Below, in pieces: positions 45,061 through 57,737 of a stretch of DNA of 64,000 nt. The DNA comes from Cannabis sativa (Eukaryota > Streptophyta > Magnoliopsida > Rosales > Cannabaceae), in NCBI RefSeq assembly GCF_029168945.1, contig NC_083601.1:18318160-18382159 (forward strand). The letters are read 5' to 3'. The notes beneath the pieces are model-generated. The model made no database searches. It worked only from the letters and a program-made list of their open reading frames with translations, and was not told the origin of the DNA. The translations under genes and the position numbers were made by a program. Every line of letters begins with the position of its first letter. The stretch's first letter is position 1.

Positions 45061-45069
45061 AAAATAAAA

Positions 45070-46115
45070 ATTATGAAAGCTTCATTAAACCGTGGAATTT
45101 ATGGTGGGGTTGCCACTAAAATTGATGGTATGGTTAGGGATTTTTGGAGGGGTTGAGAACAAAATAATCGTGGAATTTATTTAAAGGTTTGGGACCATTT
45201 ATGCCTCCTTAAATCTCGGGGTGGTCTTGAATTTAGAAAGACTATAAAAATGAACAAGGTCTTGCTAGCCAAATGGGATTGAGCACTTATTAATGAGGAT
45301 TAATCGCTATGTTGTGAATTTTAAAAGCCAAGTACTTGAGAGGTAAATCGTTCTTGGAGTGTTCCTCTAAAAATTTGAATTCTTGGTTCTCAAATAATGT
45401 GGTGCGATCGATATCTATCCTCAAGAAAGGTGCTTGCAAAGTTATAGTGGATGTGAAATGGACAAATATTTGGGATGACCTGTGGATTATCAATGACCAA
45501 GATTACTACCCTAAGCCTTCCTCTACTAGGCTTGAGGGTTTGGAGAAAGTGGCAGATTTTCTCCTTGATAACGGGGACTACATACCTAGGCTCCACTCCC
45601 TCTTCGGGAAAAGCCTAGTGGACAAGGTAGTGATCGATGGGTTTGGACTAAGGAGCCGAGTGGTTTGTTTTCGTCTAAATTTTCCTACCTAGTCCAAGCT
45701 CTTGATCGTGATCCGTTGTGCAATGTTGCTCCTGCCTTGTGGAATAAATTTTGGAACTCAAAAGTCTTGGAGCGTCATAAGATTCTTTGGTGGAGCATCC
45801 TTTCAAATGCTCTACCTGTTCGTGCTCAACTCATTAAGAGAATGCACATTGAGAAGGTCGATTGCCCAATTTGTGGGGAGGGTGAGGAATCTATGGAATA
45901 CATTTTCCTCTACTATAATTTTGCTTACGACCTATGGAGGTCTTCCCCATGGGGTATCATGCCAATTTTAGACTCGGGAGCTCGGGTTTGGGATTGGGTA
46001 ACTTTTCTTTGGAACTCGAAGACAAGAGGAGTGGATACGATATGGCGAGCCCGTAATGACAAGATATATAACAATTCGCCGAATAACATTAAGCATTATA
46101 TTGACTTTATTTAAA
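45070..46115 (+). mobile_element. LINE relic: zf-RVT region, frameshifted
   Basis: Pieces of a plant L1 ORF2 C-terminus appear in order. From about 45080 in several frames are FWRG-like and SRGGLEFRK words. From 45336 are KSFLECSSKNLNSWF, IWDDLWIINDQDY and LEGLEKVADFLLDNG. After a frameshift near 45640 come ALWNKFWNSKVLERHKILWW, LIKRMHIEKVDCPICGEGEES and YDLWRSSPWG. Several stops are present, and the 5' part and RNase H end are missing. It is a different and older family member than the LINE at 18570-20436. Confidence 0.75.
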
Positions 46116-46159
46116 TGTGTTACACAGATTATGGGTCTTGTGTTTTTGCCTCGACGAGG

Positions 46160-49100
46160 CAGTTTTGCCCCTGTTTGGTCCCCTTGCCAGAGTAATGACC
46201 CTTGTATTCTCCAACTTAATGTTGGGTTTTTTGCCCTAAATAAAATCCATTTCAATATAATCAGATTTACTTATTAATAAAGATCAGAAATAACATTTTA
46301 TGTTGCATGGTTCACATGATTTATTTCATGATTATATATAATGTATGAATTCTATTTAAGTCCAGAACATATGAATTTGTTAATGATTATAGTGTTGTTA
46401 GCACAGTGGAATATAATCTTAATTATATATGTTCGAAAGTTTATTCCCTGATTTGTCAGAACACTGGATTTAGACTGACATGGTATAATCAGCGATAGGT
46501 ATTCTTACACCTCGGAAAAGTGTTATGTCCTTTCCAAGACATTGGCAAAGTTTACCAGTATCGGTGGAGTATACATCGGAAGGGACCAATATTGAATTTT
46601 GATTAGATATATTAAAATTTACCGTAATATCTATTCAATTCAATAACACCCGTTGATCCTAGATCAAATGATCTTAATCCTGATATGATTAGGTTCGATC
46701 TCAAGAGTACTATACATGTTCTTTGATTTGTTAGTTAAGCCTACTTTTGGGTCAGGGTGATACGTACATTTTGGGAACATGATAGTATAATTGAGTGGGA
46801 GCGCTAACATAAATATGGAATCTATAACTTCTATAGGAATTTAGAAGTGAAACGATGATATCCTTCGAGCTTGGCTAAACAGAGATAAATGGTGGAGATC
46901 TCATTTCACTACGCTGAAATATCATTTAGACGGAGCTAAGTATTTTAAGGATAAAATACAGTGAAGGTGTAACGGTAACTTAGTGCCTATTCAATGTAGA
47001 TCAACTATTAGAGGGTCATTGATCAAATTAGGATTATAACAATAGATAACTAATGACGTATCTATATCGTGGAACATATAGAGCGTTCTATATGACTGAG
47101 AGTGCAATTCCAAGTTCTAAGTGTGGATTCAATAAGGAATTAATAAGTTAGGGAAATTACTTGGTAAATTCGTTTCGACTTATTGGAAGCTCGAAAATAT
47201 AGGCCCATGGTCCCCATACTAGTTGAGACCATACTGCTTGTAAGACTCAGTTAATTGATTTTAATTAATCAATTATAATTCTAATGTTAGACTATGTCTA
47301 CTTTATGAATTTTCACTAAGCAAGGGCGAAATTGTAAAGAAAAGAGATTCTAGGTTTATTTATTAATTAAGAGACTTTATACGTCTAAATTAATAAATAT
47401 ATTAAATGACAATATTATTTAATAATTATTTTTAAGTTATTAAATAATTAGAATTGGCATTTAAATGGTTAAATTAGAAAATTGGCATTTTTGAGAAAAT
47501 GGGAATGAAAAATAACAAAATGGGAAAGTTGCAAAGTGAGGCCCAATTTCCTTATATGGCCGCCCACTATGCAAAGGGTTTACTATTTATTTTTCCATTA
47601 TTTTAATGCCATACAATTCTAACCTAAACCTAGAGGGCATTCTATAAATAGAAAGTGTTGGCTTCAGGAAACTCATGACTTGCACATTGTTTCTTTCAGA
47701 GAAAGCCATAGCCACTTTCCTCTCTCTTTTCTTCTCTTAAAATTTCGAAATCCTTGAGTGATAGAGTAGTGCCCACACACATCAAGTGGTATCTCAATCA
47801 TAGTGTGTAAGACTGTAGGAGAATCCAAACAACAAGAAGGAGAATCAGCATCAAAGGAAGGAGAGAAAGAGATCCAGATTCAGATCTTGATAATGCTCTG
47901 CTACAGAAAGGAATCAAGGGCTAGAGATCTGAATGGAAGGAGTCATTATATTCCGCTGCACCCAATGTAAGGTTAACTAAACTTTATATGTGTTTATTTC
48001 ATTGTTTTAGAATTCATATTAGGATGTTAATCAAACATACTTGGTAGTAAATCTAGATCCTGGTAAAATATTTCCAACACTTAAGACCTTTGTTAACAAT
48101 ATTAAACAAGGCGATAAATTGGTCACTACCTATTTTACCTAGTTACAAGCCCTCTGGGATGAACTCAATGAGTATCAACCAAACACTCCTTGCACTTGTG
48201 GTTGCACTTGTGGTGTTATGCAAAAAGTTGATTACTACACCAGAGACCAGATTCTTCAATTCTTGATTGGTCTCAAGGAATCTTACTTGGGCATTCGGGC
48301 TCAGATTATTCTCTTTGATCCTTTTCTGTCACTGTCTAAAGTTTTTTTTATGGTCGCTCAACAAGAGCACCAACGTTGTTTTGGCAACACCAGTATTATT
48401 GTTGTTGCCCCTGCTAAACCAAACCCCAATCAACCTTCTTGGAGTAAGAAGCTTCCACCAACTTGTTCCAACTGTCTTAAACCAGGTCACCTGGTTGAGA
48501 AGTGCTACTTCATTCATGGTTTTCCACTAGGATATGGTGACAAGAGGAAAAATAAATCTACTACTCGGACAATCAAGTTTCTACTAGTCCAAAGGCTTCC
48601 ATCACCGGTTCTTCCCAGCTACAACTCAGCCAACAACTGATTTCCCTCCTCAATCAAAAAATTTGAGGCGCTCTTTCCACCAGTGACAGTCTTCCTGTGG
48701 TTTCTAACGTCTTTGGTAATGAGAATCCTTTTACACTTTTTCTATGGATTGTAGATAGTGGAGCCACACACCGTATATGTCATTCTCTTCATTGTTTTAC
48801 ATCTCTCAATAAAAATCCTTTTGCTAACTTAGTTACTTTACCTAATGGTCATCAGATACAGATCAACAAACATGGAATCGTGAAAATATCTGATAAACTA
48901 ACTTTAACTGATGTGTTATACATTCCATAATTCCAGTTTAACTTATTTTCTATTAATGCTTATCTTGAACATTGTCCTAATAAACTCACATTTACTTCTA
49001 CTCAATGTTCGATTCAGAATTCCTCCCTTACTTTCACGATTGAGACTGCTAAAAAAATTGGACAACTGTTTTGCAAACATTTTCTCACATCTAATATTTC

Positions 49101-49415
49101 TATTTTTTCAAACAATACATGTACTTTCAAGGACCCCCGACATCTTTGCCTTGGTCATCCCTCTATGAACATTACTACTATCTTAAATAAACATTTGCAA
49201 TTTTGTGAGAAACCACTAGATTATATGTGCTCTATATGTCATTTTGCTAAACAAAAGCAATCTCCCTTTGTTTCTAACAATAATTTTGCTACTGTTGTTT
49301 TTTTTTTTTAATTTAATACACCTTGATATTTGGGAACCTTTTCATATTATTAGTGTTGAAGTTATCGATATTTTTAACTATTATAGATGATTTTTCTCGC
49401 TATACCTAATGGCTA
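46160..49415 (+). mobile_element. broken Copia fragment (gag, protease, start of integrase), split by a solo LTR
   Basis: Gag begins in-frame left of the solo LTR (SNDPCILQ, about 46190-46214) and resumes after it (KTFVNNIKQGDKLVTTYF, then ALWDELNEYQP), with a TAG in between. A 140-codon stretch (48218-48640) has the gag C-terminal half with a CX2C-GHX4C knuckle (CSNCLKPGHLVEKC). From 48697 comes the protease (WIVDSGATHRICHS). A GAG-pre-integrase part (CLGHPSMNI, CSICHFAKQKQ) follows near 49150-49260. The integrase starts near 49310 (HLDIWEPF) and breaks off at about 49415. There is no RT, RNase H or own LTR, and the frames are shifted repeatedly. Confidence 0.75.
46220..48079 (+). repeat. 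solo LTR of the element A/B family, 5-bp TSD
   Basis: TGTTGGG...CCAACA, 1860 bp. It is collinear with the LTRs of A and B but clearly more divergent. CTTAA flanks both ends (46215-46219 and 48080-48084), showing recombination between the two LTRs of one insertion. It interrupts the gag of the Copia fragment. TATA candidate at 47643-47651. Confidence 0.88.
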
Positions 49416-50504
49416 ATGCCAAATAAATAATACAAAATTAGCATAATCTTTGTTGTTCTGATTAAAAAATAGCATAATTTATAATTTATAACTCGAAAAC
49501 TTCAAAAGACATTAAATTTTTTTTTTATAATTATAATAATACTTTTATTTATGTATCTATTCCTCATAAAATAGAATAAAAAAATGATAAATTATATTAG
49601 TCGTATAGCTCGACACACCATAAAGAGGTGACATCTGCATCATCATGGTGGTTGGAGGTCGAAAGAGCATGGATTTGTCATTAGTAGCTCCAATAACAAT
49701 GTCGGTTCTTTTCTTTCTCCTTCGTAAGAGCGAGCTTTATGCCCTTTGCAGTTGCCTCATTTGCAGCAAGCTTTGGCAGCATCTTTTCTTTCCACGTGAG
49801 ATGCAAGACTTTCATGGAGTTCCTCTCTTTCTACGGTTTGTGTCATGAAGAATATGATTTCATTACACCATATTTAAATTTTTATCTCCACGCTGGACAT
49901 AATTTTCTTTAGTAACAAGGCTTGTTCAAACAAAAAGGAGTTCACGATAGTAAATTATGTCTTGGTCTTGGTCTTGGTCTTATTTAAACTTTGAAAGTCA
50001 AGGCTTTGCATTGATTAAATAAACTATTAAGTAAAAGACAAAAAATTCCATAATCCATGCTCTTTTATCTTTCTCTTTTATTACTTTAAGGGTGTCTGGG
50101 AAGCTAGTAAATGGCAATATTAACAAGAATAGAACAAACTTAGAAGTCTTAGACTTCTAAACGGAAAGAAATTCCATAATTCTTTCTAGTTTTCTCATAT
50201 ATGTGAATTTCTTCTGGTATTGACCATCCATTAGAGTGGTCAATTTTAACCATTTATAATTTTTTAAGTTTGATCACAATTTTATAAATCTCACAAACAG
50301 TTTGCCCAGGCTTATTCACTTGTTGTCTACTAAACAAGCGTTAGAGCGAACTAACAAAATATTCAATGTAATATCAAACCAAATCAAATAGACTAAGTTC
50401 TTTATGTATAGTTAATATATTTTTTTATTTTATTAAATATTGATATTGGGAACAATCTTACACAAAATATTGATATTGTTTTAATACTGCTTCGAGATTT
50501 TTTT
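49416..50504. other. AT-rich intergenic sequence, no gene seen
   Basis: Contains a short (TCTTGG)n run near 49961-49982. An open frame at 49645-49848 has no recognisable feature and is not called as a gene. Confidence 0.5.
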
Positions 50505-51118
50505 TGTTAGACTTTTTATTTGGGATTACATTAGTTTTTATTGGTTTTATTTAAAACTTAGGTCGATTGGACAGTTCTTTGATGTGTTAGTTCATATTAT
50601 TAGTGATCAATTGTTAATGGGCTTAGCATCTGTGTGCAATCTCTATGTAAAGCAGAAGTGTGGGCTTTTTCAGTTAATTGAAGCCTTTGATGAGCAGCCC
50701 AGTTAAACTAGGATTATATAGCTAAGTCCCCTCCCTAACTCTATAAATACATATTGTCTCATCACAATTATATACCTTTTGATAATCAGATAAATAAACT
50801 GAAGTCTTTGATGAGCAAGCCCAGTCCAACTAAGATTATGTAGCTAAGTCCCCTCCCTAACTCTACAAATACATATTGTCTCATCACAATTGTATACCTT
50901 TTGATAATCAGATAAATAAACTGCTTCTGATTTAGAGATCTAGGGAGGAAGACTTAGTTGATAGTATTGCACTATTGAATTGAAGTAATTGCTATGAATC
51001 GAATTGAGGTAATTGCTATAGATCAATCAGGTACGCATACCTAATTATTATATATTATTATTGTGTTCTATGTTATATACAAATTGATCTTGGGTTTATT
51101 AAATGATTTTTTCTAACA
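50505..51118 (+). repeat. 5' LTR of element D, with internal tandem duplication
   Basis: 614 bp. A unit of about 121 bp is present twice (50680-50800 and 50801-50921), each copy with a TATAAATACAT or ACAAATACAT box. The 3' LTR (489 bp) has it once. Confidence 0.88.
50680..50921 (+). repeat. 121-bp tandem duplication in the LTR promoter region
   Basis: Both copies start GAAG(C/T)CTTTGATGAGCA and end GATAATCAGATAAATAAACT. They differ at a handful of positions. Confidence 0.88.
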
Positions 51119-52885
51119 TGTGGTATCAGATTGCCTATTGTATATGATTTAGAACCTATAATTTGTATAACAATTAATATGTATATGTTAATTTTCTTCA
51201 ATTACATATTAATTTCGTTATTATTCTATGTTGAATTTTTTGTTTTTCAATCTTAAAAGTTTAGAGGTTTTATTCCTCATTAAATTCTCTTTCTTTTGAT
51301 ATATTATTTGCATAAAATTGTTCAATAAATTAGGAGAATTTCAAGATTAAAATTTTAGGGTTGTTGTGTTTTTAATGATGAAATTATATTTAGATTTTTT
51401 TATTATAATTATAATTGATTGAAATTGATTATGCATAAATGATTTCTACATTATTTTCTAATACGGCTACCTATTTCCATTACCGATTTAGTCCAAAATC
51501 AGTAGGTTTAATGATTTTTTTTCGGTTTGAAATTTGCGGATTAAATTACTAGATCTACCGTTGTTTTGGATGTTTTACGCCGAATTGAATCCATAGATAG
51601 AGTAGAAATTCAATCCCGAATAAAACCCCTCCTTTTCCCGAAGTTTTCGTCGCGTTTTTGGCTGGAAAACAACTCCGACCCACCTGGGCACGAACCGAGT
51701 CGCGTGACCTGCATGAGGAACCGGCTGGAGGAAGAAGAAGACCCTCCTCTGCGATGCCCACTCTCGGCAGCGGTGCGTGGGGGCGCGTGCAGCCACTTCC
51801 GATGTCGTTTTTTGACGTTTCTTTTTCCAGCGTGCTTATAATTTAATTTATGATTTTTCTATGATTTTTAAATAATTTTTTGACTCCGTTTAATAATAAT
51901 TATTATTTTAATGATAATTATGTAGTTAAAAAATTATTAAAAATAATTTTTGATGATTTTTCGAAATCCGTAAATCATTGATTTTTTTTTTTGAGTTTCT
52001 TCTCGTTCTGTTTGACGTAGTCACTCTCTTATTTGATTTATCTTGACTATATAATCTCCACCAATATTCTTTCTTTCACATCTTTCCATTATTTGTTGTT
52101 CTAAAGTTTGTAAAACTTGAGTGTTTGATGTAAAAATAATGTGTTATGGTGGACACTTTATTTTTTATTGTCAATATATTACAAGCAATTAATATATAAC
52201 TTTTTAGAAATTTAGTTGAAAATTATTTATCTTTTAATGATTATTTTATCACCAAGTTTCATATGTTGTAGAAAATATTTATTTTAGTTGACTATATGTG
52301 TAATTACTTACCCAAAGGTAGTAGTTATATATATTAGTTCACATTCCATGAAGTGAGTTAATATTAAATGTGTATATTTTAATTATTTGTCCAAAGGTAA
52401 TAATTTCAATATATATTTATTATTATTTTTTGCTTAAATTAATATATATTATTTAAGAAATTTATTTGCCCAAAAGTAATAAATTCTTACTTGATATGTA
52501 TTTTTTTTTTTATTGTTAACTTCATGAAGGTAGATCATGTGTGTTATATTCTCACCCCAAATGGGAGTTTATAATGACCAGTTGACTCTACAATATTTTC
52601 TAATTGCTTGGCTCATATATAGCTTAATCAAGTTTTATTTTTTGGTCTCCTTTTCTGCGAACAACAATAACGTTTTTATCTGAATTCTGAATGCTTCTAA
52701 CTTTAAAACATGGAAACGAGATGTGAAAATTACTTTAGGCATAATAGATTTGGACTTATGTACTTTTTTTTTTTTACTAATATCAGCATTGTCGCCTAAA
52801 AAATTCTTCATGCACAATGGAAAAATTCAAATAATCTTAGTCTCATTGCTATGAAAGTTCAATTCCAAAACATTCATTTAATGGT
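51119..52885 (+). other. leader and degraded interior of element D
   Basis: AT-rich except for a GC- and CpG-rich island at about 51580-51800 in which several overlapping frames on both strands are open by composition. I do not support a gene here. Confidence 0.45.
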
Positions 52886-53210
52886 TTGCCAAACACCTCA
52901 AATGCTAATGACTTTTTCAATGCTGTAGAAAAATTATATGACACTAGTGAAAACACTGCAGTTGAATATTTTATGGATGAAATGAGAACCATTCAGTATG
53001 ATAAATCAAAGGAGTCATCTAAAAGAATTTTTATTCCTATGTCTTTTTCAAGAGATGATAATAGTAGTCTTAATCCTGCTCCAGTTGGTAATGCTCTCAT
53101 TGTTGATGAATATATTGCTCCTAATATCTAAGATGACGAGAGTCCTATTATTAATGAGGAACTTATTATTGAAGAAGGTTTTGTTGCTGATGAGGATTCT
53201 GTTATCGGAG
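52886..53210 (+). pseudogene. gag remnant of element D
   Basis: A short frame (LPNTSNANDFFNAVEKLYDTSE type words) followed by acidic EELIIEEG-like repeats and stops. The assignment rests on its position before the RT remnant. Confidence 0.35.
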
Positions 53211-53304
53211 AAATCTAATTGTGGAATATGTCATTTAAAATGATGGTCAACAAATAAAGGTTATTCCAGAAGTACCTCCTATATGGAGATCTCAAAGACA
53301 AAAG

Positions 53305-54927
53305 ATGTCAATAAGGTGTGATGATAATTTTGTTTACCTTGGAGAAGGTGAATGTGATCTTGGTCATTTTGTGGAACCTCTCACTTATAGTGAAGCACCT
53401 AATTGTCCACATTCTTCAAAATGGATAGAAGCTATGGATGATGAGATTAAGTTCATGGACAAAAATAATGTATATATGGAAGTTAGCTCTATTACCTATG
53501 GTATTAAATCAATAGGTTACAAATGGATCTTTAAGAACTAAAAGGATAAAATGGGACAAATTGAAAGGTATAAATCACGTTTAGTGACAAAAGGCTTTAC
53601 TCAAAGAGTGTATTGATTATATTAAAACTTTCTCACTTGTTTTCACTAAAGATTCATTCAGAATTATTATGGATTTAGTTGCACACTTTGATTCAGAGTT
53701 GCATCAAATGGTTGTTAAAACTGTTGTTATGAATGGAGAATTGAGTGAGCAAGTCTATATGTCTCAACCTGAAGGCTTCGAGAAAAATAGAAACGACAAT
53801 TTGGTTTACAAATTGAAACGATCCATTTATAGTCTCAAACAAGCATCTCACAAGTGGTACTTGAAGTTTGATAAGGTTGTGACACTGTTTGGTTTCATCG
53901 AGAACAAGTTTGACCGGTGTATTTATATGAAGATCAGTGGGAGTTGTCATATTTTTCTTGTTCTTTATGTGGACAATATTTTACTTGCTAGCAGTGTTTT
54001 GTCATTACTAAATGAGACCAAAAATTTTTATGTCTACCATTTTTTGATATGAAGGATCTTGGAGAGGCATCTTTTGGAGATTGAGATTCATCGTGATAAG
54101 AATAAAAAATTTCTTGACTTATCTCAAGAAAGCTTACATTAATTGTGTACTCAAAAGGTTTAACATAAATTTTTTGTAAGGTGGTTCTGTTCATATTCTG
54201 AAAGGGACAAATTTACTAAGCAACATTGTCCCAAGAACGACTTAAAAAGAGAAGCAATAAAGAATATCCCATATGCAAGTGTAGTAGGGAGCTTGATGTA
54301 TTGCTTAGGTTTGTACTAGACCTGATATTGCTTTCATGGTCGATGTTCTTGGGAGATATTTATCTAATCCTGGCCATGATCATTGGGTTGCAGCCAAGAA
54401 AGTTTTGAGATAATTGCATAGAACGAAGAGTTTTATGCTTGTATATAAGCATGTTGACAATTTTCAAGCTATTAGTTATTCACATTTAGATTTGGTGGTT
54501 GTGTAGATGATTTAAAGTCAATTTCTGGCTATATTTTTACTTTTGTTAGTGTTGCTATTTCTTAAAAAAGTGTTAAATAGACTTTAATCACATCATCTAC
54601 TGTATATGTTGAGTTTGTCGTATGTTATGGGACATCTTTGCAAGCTTTATGGTTACAGTTTTTGATTTTAGAGATACGACTAGTTGATTCTATTTCCTCT
54701 CCTATACTAATCTATTGTGATAATAATATTGTTGTTTTCTTTTCAAAGAATAATGAGATTAGTAGTGCTTCCAAACATATAGAAATAAAGTATCTCACTA
54801 TTAGAGACTTGGTCAAGAAAGGAGACATTGTGATAGAATATTGAAAGACCAAGTTGATGTTTGCAGATCCTCTAACCAAAGGATTAAGTGCCATATTGTT
54901 TGATAAACATGTTTTTGATATGAGCAT
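53305..54927 (+). pseudogene. RT-RNase H remnant of element D
   Basis: In order: SKWIEAMDDEIKFMDKNNVY and IGYKWIFKN (start of Copia RT), ELHQMVVKTVVMNGELSEQVYMSQPEGF, KLKRSIYSLKQASHKWY, VLYVDNILLAS. After several stops come ASVVGSLMYC, then RNase H (TSLQALWLQ, ILIYCDNNIVVFFSKN, KHIEIKYLTIRDLV). The second catalytic Asp of YVDD is Asn. At least six interruptions. Confidence 0.8.
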
Positions 54928-55613
54928 TTTATAATCTTTTGTTCCTTTGGGTTAGTGGGAGTTTCTTGTTTTATCTTTTGAGATTACATTTATATGTAAT
55001 TTACATGTTGATGTTATGAACTACTTTGTGGGCCGATAATTTTTATTATTGGATGTTTATGCTTTTCAATTATGTTTTGTTATATTCTCGATAATAATTG
55101 AATTGAAAGCATGTAGTTCATATCTTGTTGTGATCATTGTATTTTAAGTATATTTGCTTAATGACAATGATATTTTATTGGCTTAATTTTTTAAGCAAGT
55201 TTAGTGACACTAACTTATTTATTAAGTAGTGTATGGTTAATTTTACTGGCTTATTTATTAAGTATCACGGTATCAGTAAAATTGAGGACTGATAAGGATA
55301 TTATGTTATTTTAAATTGATCACATGTTGAACATAATTCCTTACCACACTACTAGACTTATTGACCATGTCGATTTAATACTTTGGTATTTGTGATTATG
55401 AATGTCTTTTGGTGAGTTAAAAATAATATGATTGTCATAGTTCATTATCAAAGGTTAAATTGGACCGGTATATTGAGATGCTATCAGAGAACTATCATTT
55501 TTTAAAGTGGCCACAAATGTTTTCCTGTTGTTCAACCCATGAGTCCTTTTAAACAAAATTATTTTGATATATAATATATATGTATAAAAATTAATGTAGC
55601 CCAAGTGGGAGAA
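54928..55613 (+). other. 3' non-coding part of element D
   Basis: AT-rich without coding frame. It ends in the polypurine tract CCAAGTGGGAGAA at about 55600-55613. Confidence 0.5.
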
Positions 55614-56102
55614 TGTTAGACTTTTTATTTGGGCTTACATTAACTTTTATTGGTTTTATTTAAAACTTGGTTGATTGGATAGTTCTTTCTTGTGTTAGCC
55701 CATATTATTAGTGATCAATTGTTAATGGGCTTAGCATCTGTGTGTAAAGTCTAGGTGAAACAAAAGTGTGGGCTTTTCTAGTTAATTGAAGCATTTGATG
55801 AGCAGGCCCAGTCCAACTAGGGTTATGTAGCTAAGTCCCCTCCCTAACTCTATAAATACATATTGTCTCATCACAATTGTATACCTTTTGATAATCAGAT
55901 AAATAACCTGCTTCTATTTAGAGATATAAGGAGGAAGACTTAGTTGATAGTATTACACTATCGAATTGAAGTAATTGCTATGAATCGAATTGAGGTAATT
56001 GCTATAAATCAATCAGGTACGCATACCTAATTATTATATATTATTATTGTGTTCTGCGTTATATACAAATTGATATTGGATTTATTATTAATTTTTCTAA
56101 CA
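55614..56102 (+). repeat. 3' LTR of element D
   Basis: 489 bp, TGTTAGAC...TTCTAACA, one copy of the promoter unit. Confidence 0.88.
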
Positions 56103-57050
56103 TTATAAACATTGAAAATAAAAAATAAAAAAGTTAGTAAAAAAAGAAACAATCTTAATTTTTTTTTAAAATAATTACAAAATACAAATCATGGTTTCAA
56201 ACCGAACAAATTCATTCTTAAGACCAACGATTTGGTTCAGTTTGAGCATTTAATTAGTTTGGTTTGATTTTAAACATTTTCATAAATCAAAATAATTATT
56301 TGGTTCTACAAAATTGAAAATATGCAAACCAATACAATCCTATTTAATTTTTATTGGTTTTATGTTTGATTGATAGTGTACGATGGTATGGTTGGTACGA
56401 TGATAGAGTAATTTATAGGTTAGGGATGAAGGTTCAATAGATTAGAGTAGTTGATAAAGTTTAATAGTATTCGACATAGTTTAAGTTGTTGCTTAAAATT
56501 TATACCATGATAAAGTTTGCTAATTTTTTCTATGAATGCTCGATATAGTACGATAGTAGGTACGATAATAATGTAATATGAAAGTTAGGGATAAAAGTTC
56601 GAAATGGTGCGATAGTTGATTAAATTTATCAGTGTTAAAAGATGGATAAATTGAGTTAAAAGGAGGACTTTTCAAATAGCAAGGGTATAAATAAGTTTTA
56701 ATTCCTTATGATCTTTAACTTGAGTTTATTTTTAAATTATTGGCCATAAGCGTGAAAAATTAAATTTTAATTAAGTATCAGATCTCACATAATTTATTAC
56801 AACTAATTTTTAAGAAGTAATCTCTTAATAGTGCTTAGAGAAATGCTAAAAGGTATCAGTAATGACTAACACCCTCTTATGTGTGAATATCGTTATTAGC
56901 CTAACGAGTCTAAACTATTTTAATATAATAATTTTTAAAAAATATCGCTAACTAATTACGAAACGACATATCCAGAGAAGCGAGATACCACTTGCCCAAT
57001 AGCAATGCTCAAGTGCTTAATAGTTAACACCACTTTTGCCTTATAGCAAT
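56103..57050. other. AT-rich intergenic sequence upstream of NMT1, no gene seen
   Basis: Contains imperfect repeats of ACGATAGTA-like words (about 56380-56620). No coding frame. Confidence 0.5.
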
Positions 57051-57099
57051 CCTATTTGAAAAGAGCTAGGGATTGTTTAGTGATACCTTACCAACAAGC

Positions 57100-57737
57100 C
57101 AAAAACAAAGCAAAGTCTCATAGGGAATCACGAAATATATCCAAAGCCACTCTTTCTTTGTTATTCTCCGAAGCAAAACCCACACAGTCACTGGCTCTTC
57201 TCCTCCTATTCTCATTTCGTAGTATCGGAGCCTATTCTTCCAAACAAACCCTAAAAATTCTCATCCATCAAACCCTTCTCTCCCCAATCAATCCGTTGAA
57301 ATTCGAGATCCGCTAAGCTCCTATTTGAAAGTAATCGGGTCGAAGTAGCACCACCAAATCGTCACGCCCTTGCAAGCCCCGTCAACTCCAACTGTGAGTT
57401 TTTCTTACTAAATATTTCTACAAGTGGTCTTGACTTCTATAGATCTATCAACTTCTTCTTACATCGTACGTATTAGATTTTGATTATTTATTGGTGGTTT
57501 ACTGGTGTGGGTTATTATACGATTTATGGGTTTTGTTGATTTTGTTTCAATTATGACGATGCTTAGTCCGATATGTATGTATATATGTGCGAGCTTTGAT
57601 AGATGATGTTACTGAGTGTTAGATTTCAATTGCTTGATTTGAGTGCCTGATCTAGTTACTGGGTTTTTAATTAATATGCTTTTGGTTTCACTGATAGGAA
57701 ATTAAAATAAATTCGCTGCTTAGGAATTTTTGCTGAA
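57100..57737 (+). promoter_or_regulatory. NMT1: NMT1 5' leader with one intron and a telo-box
   Basis: A CT-rich leader (about 57150-57393) ends at a strong donor, GTGAGT at 57394. The intron runs to the acceptor GATAG at 57693-57697, leaving a 40-nt second leader piece before the ATG at 57738. A telo-box, AAACCCTAA, lies at 57246-57254. Introns in the leader are common for plant housekeeping genes. The transcription start is inferred only from composition. Confidence 0.5.

Larger units (their letters stand above)
50505..56102 (+). mobile_element. old, internally deleted Copia element D
   Basis: LTRs at 50505-51118 and 55614-56102 both begin TGTTAGAC and end TTCTAACA. TGGTATCAGA at 51121 is the PBS, and CCAAGTGGGAGAA precedes the 3' LTR. 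The interior holds gag remnants near 52886-53130, RT fragments from 53305 to about 54052 and RNase H fragments up to about 54927. Protease and integrase are gone. Many stops and frameshifts, and the RT box reads YVDN instead of YVDD. No clear TSD was found (the left flank is T-rich, the right is TTATA). Confidence 0.85.

Noticed and set aside
49645..49848. 67-codon plus-strand frame
   Set aside because: No similarity recognised, no neighbours, and AT-rich surroundings.
51555..51846. Several overlapping frames on both strands in a GC-rich island
   Set aside because: High GC removes stop codons in all frames. It sits in the leader of a retroelement and no motif is visible.
50500..56107. Target-site duplication for element D
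   Set aside because: The left flank is a T run and the right flank is TTATA; no convincing match, so the boundary rests on the LTR ends only.
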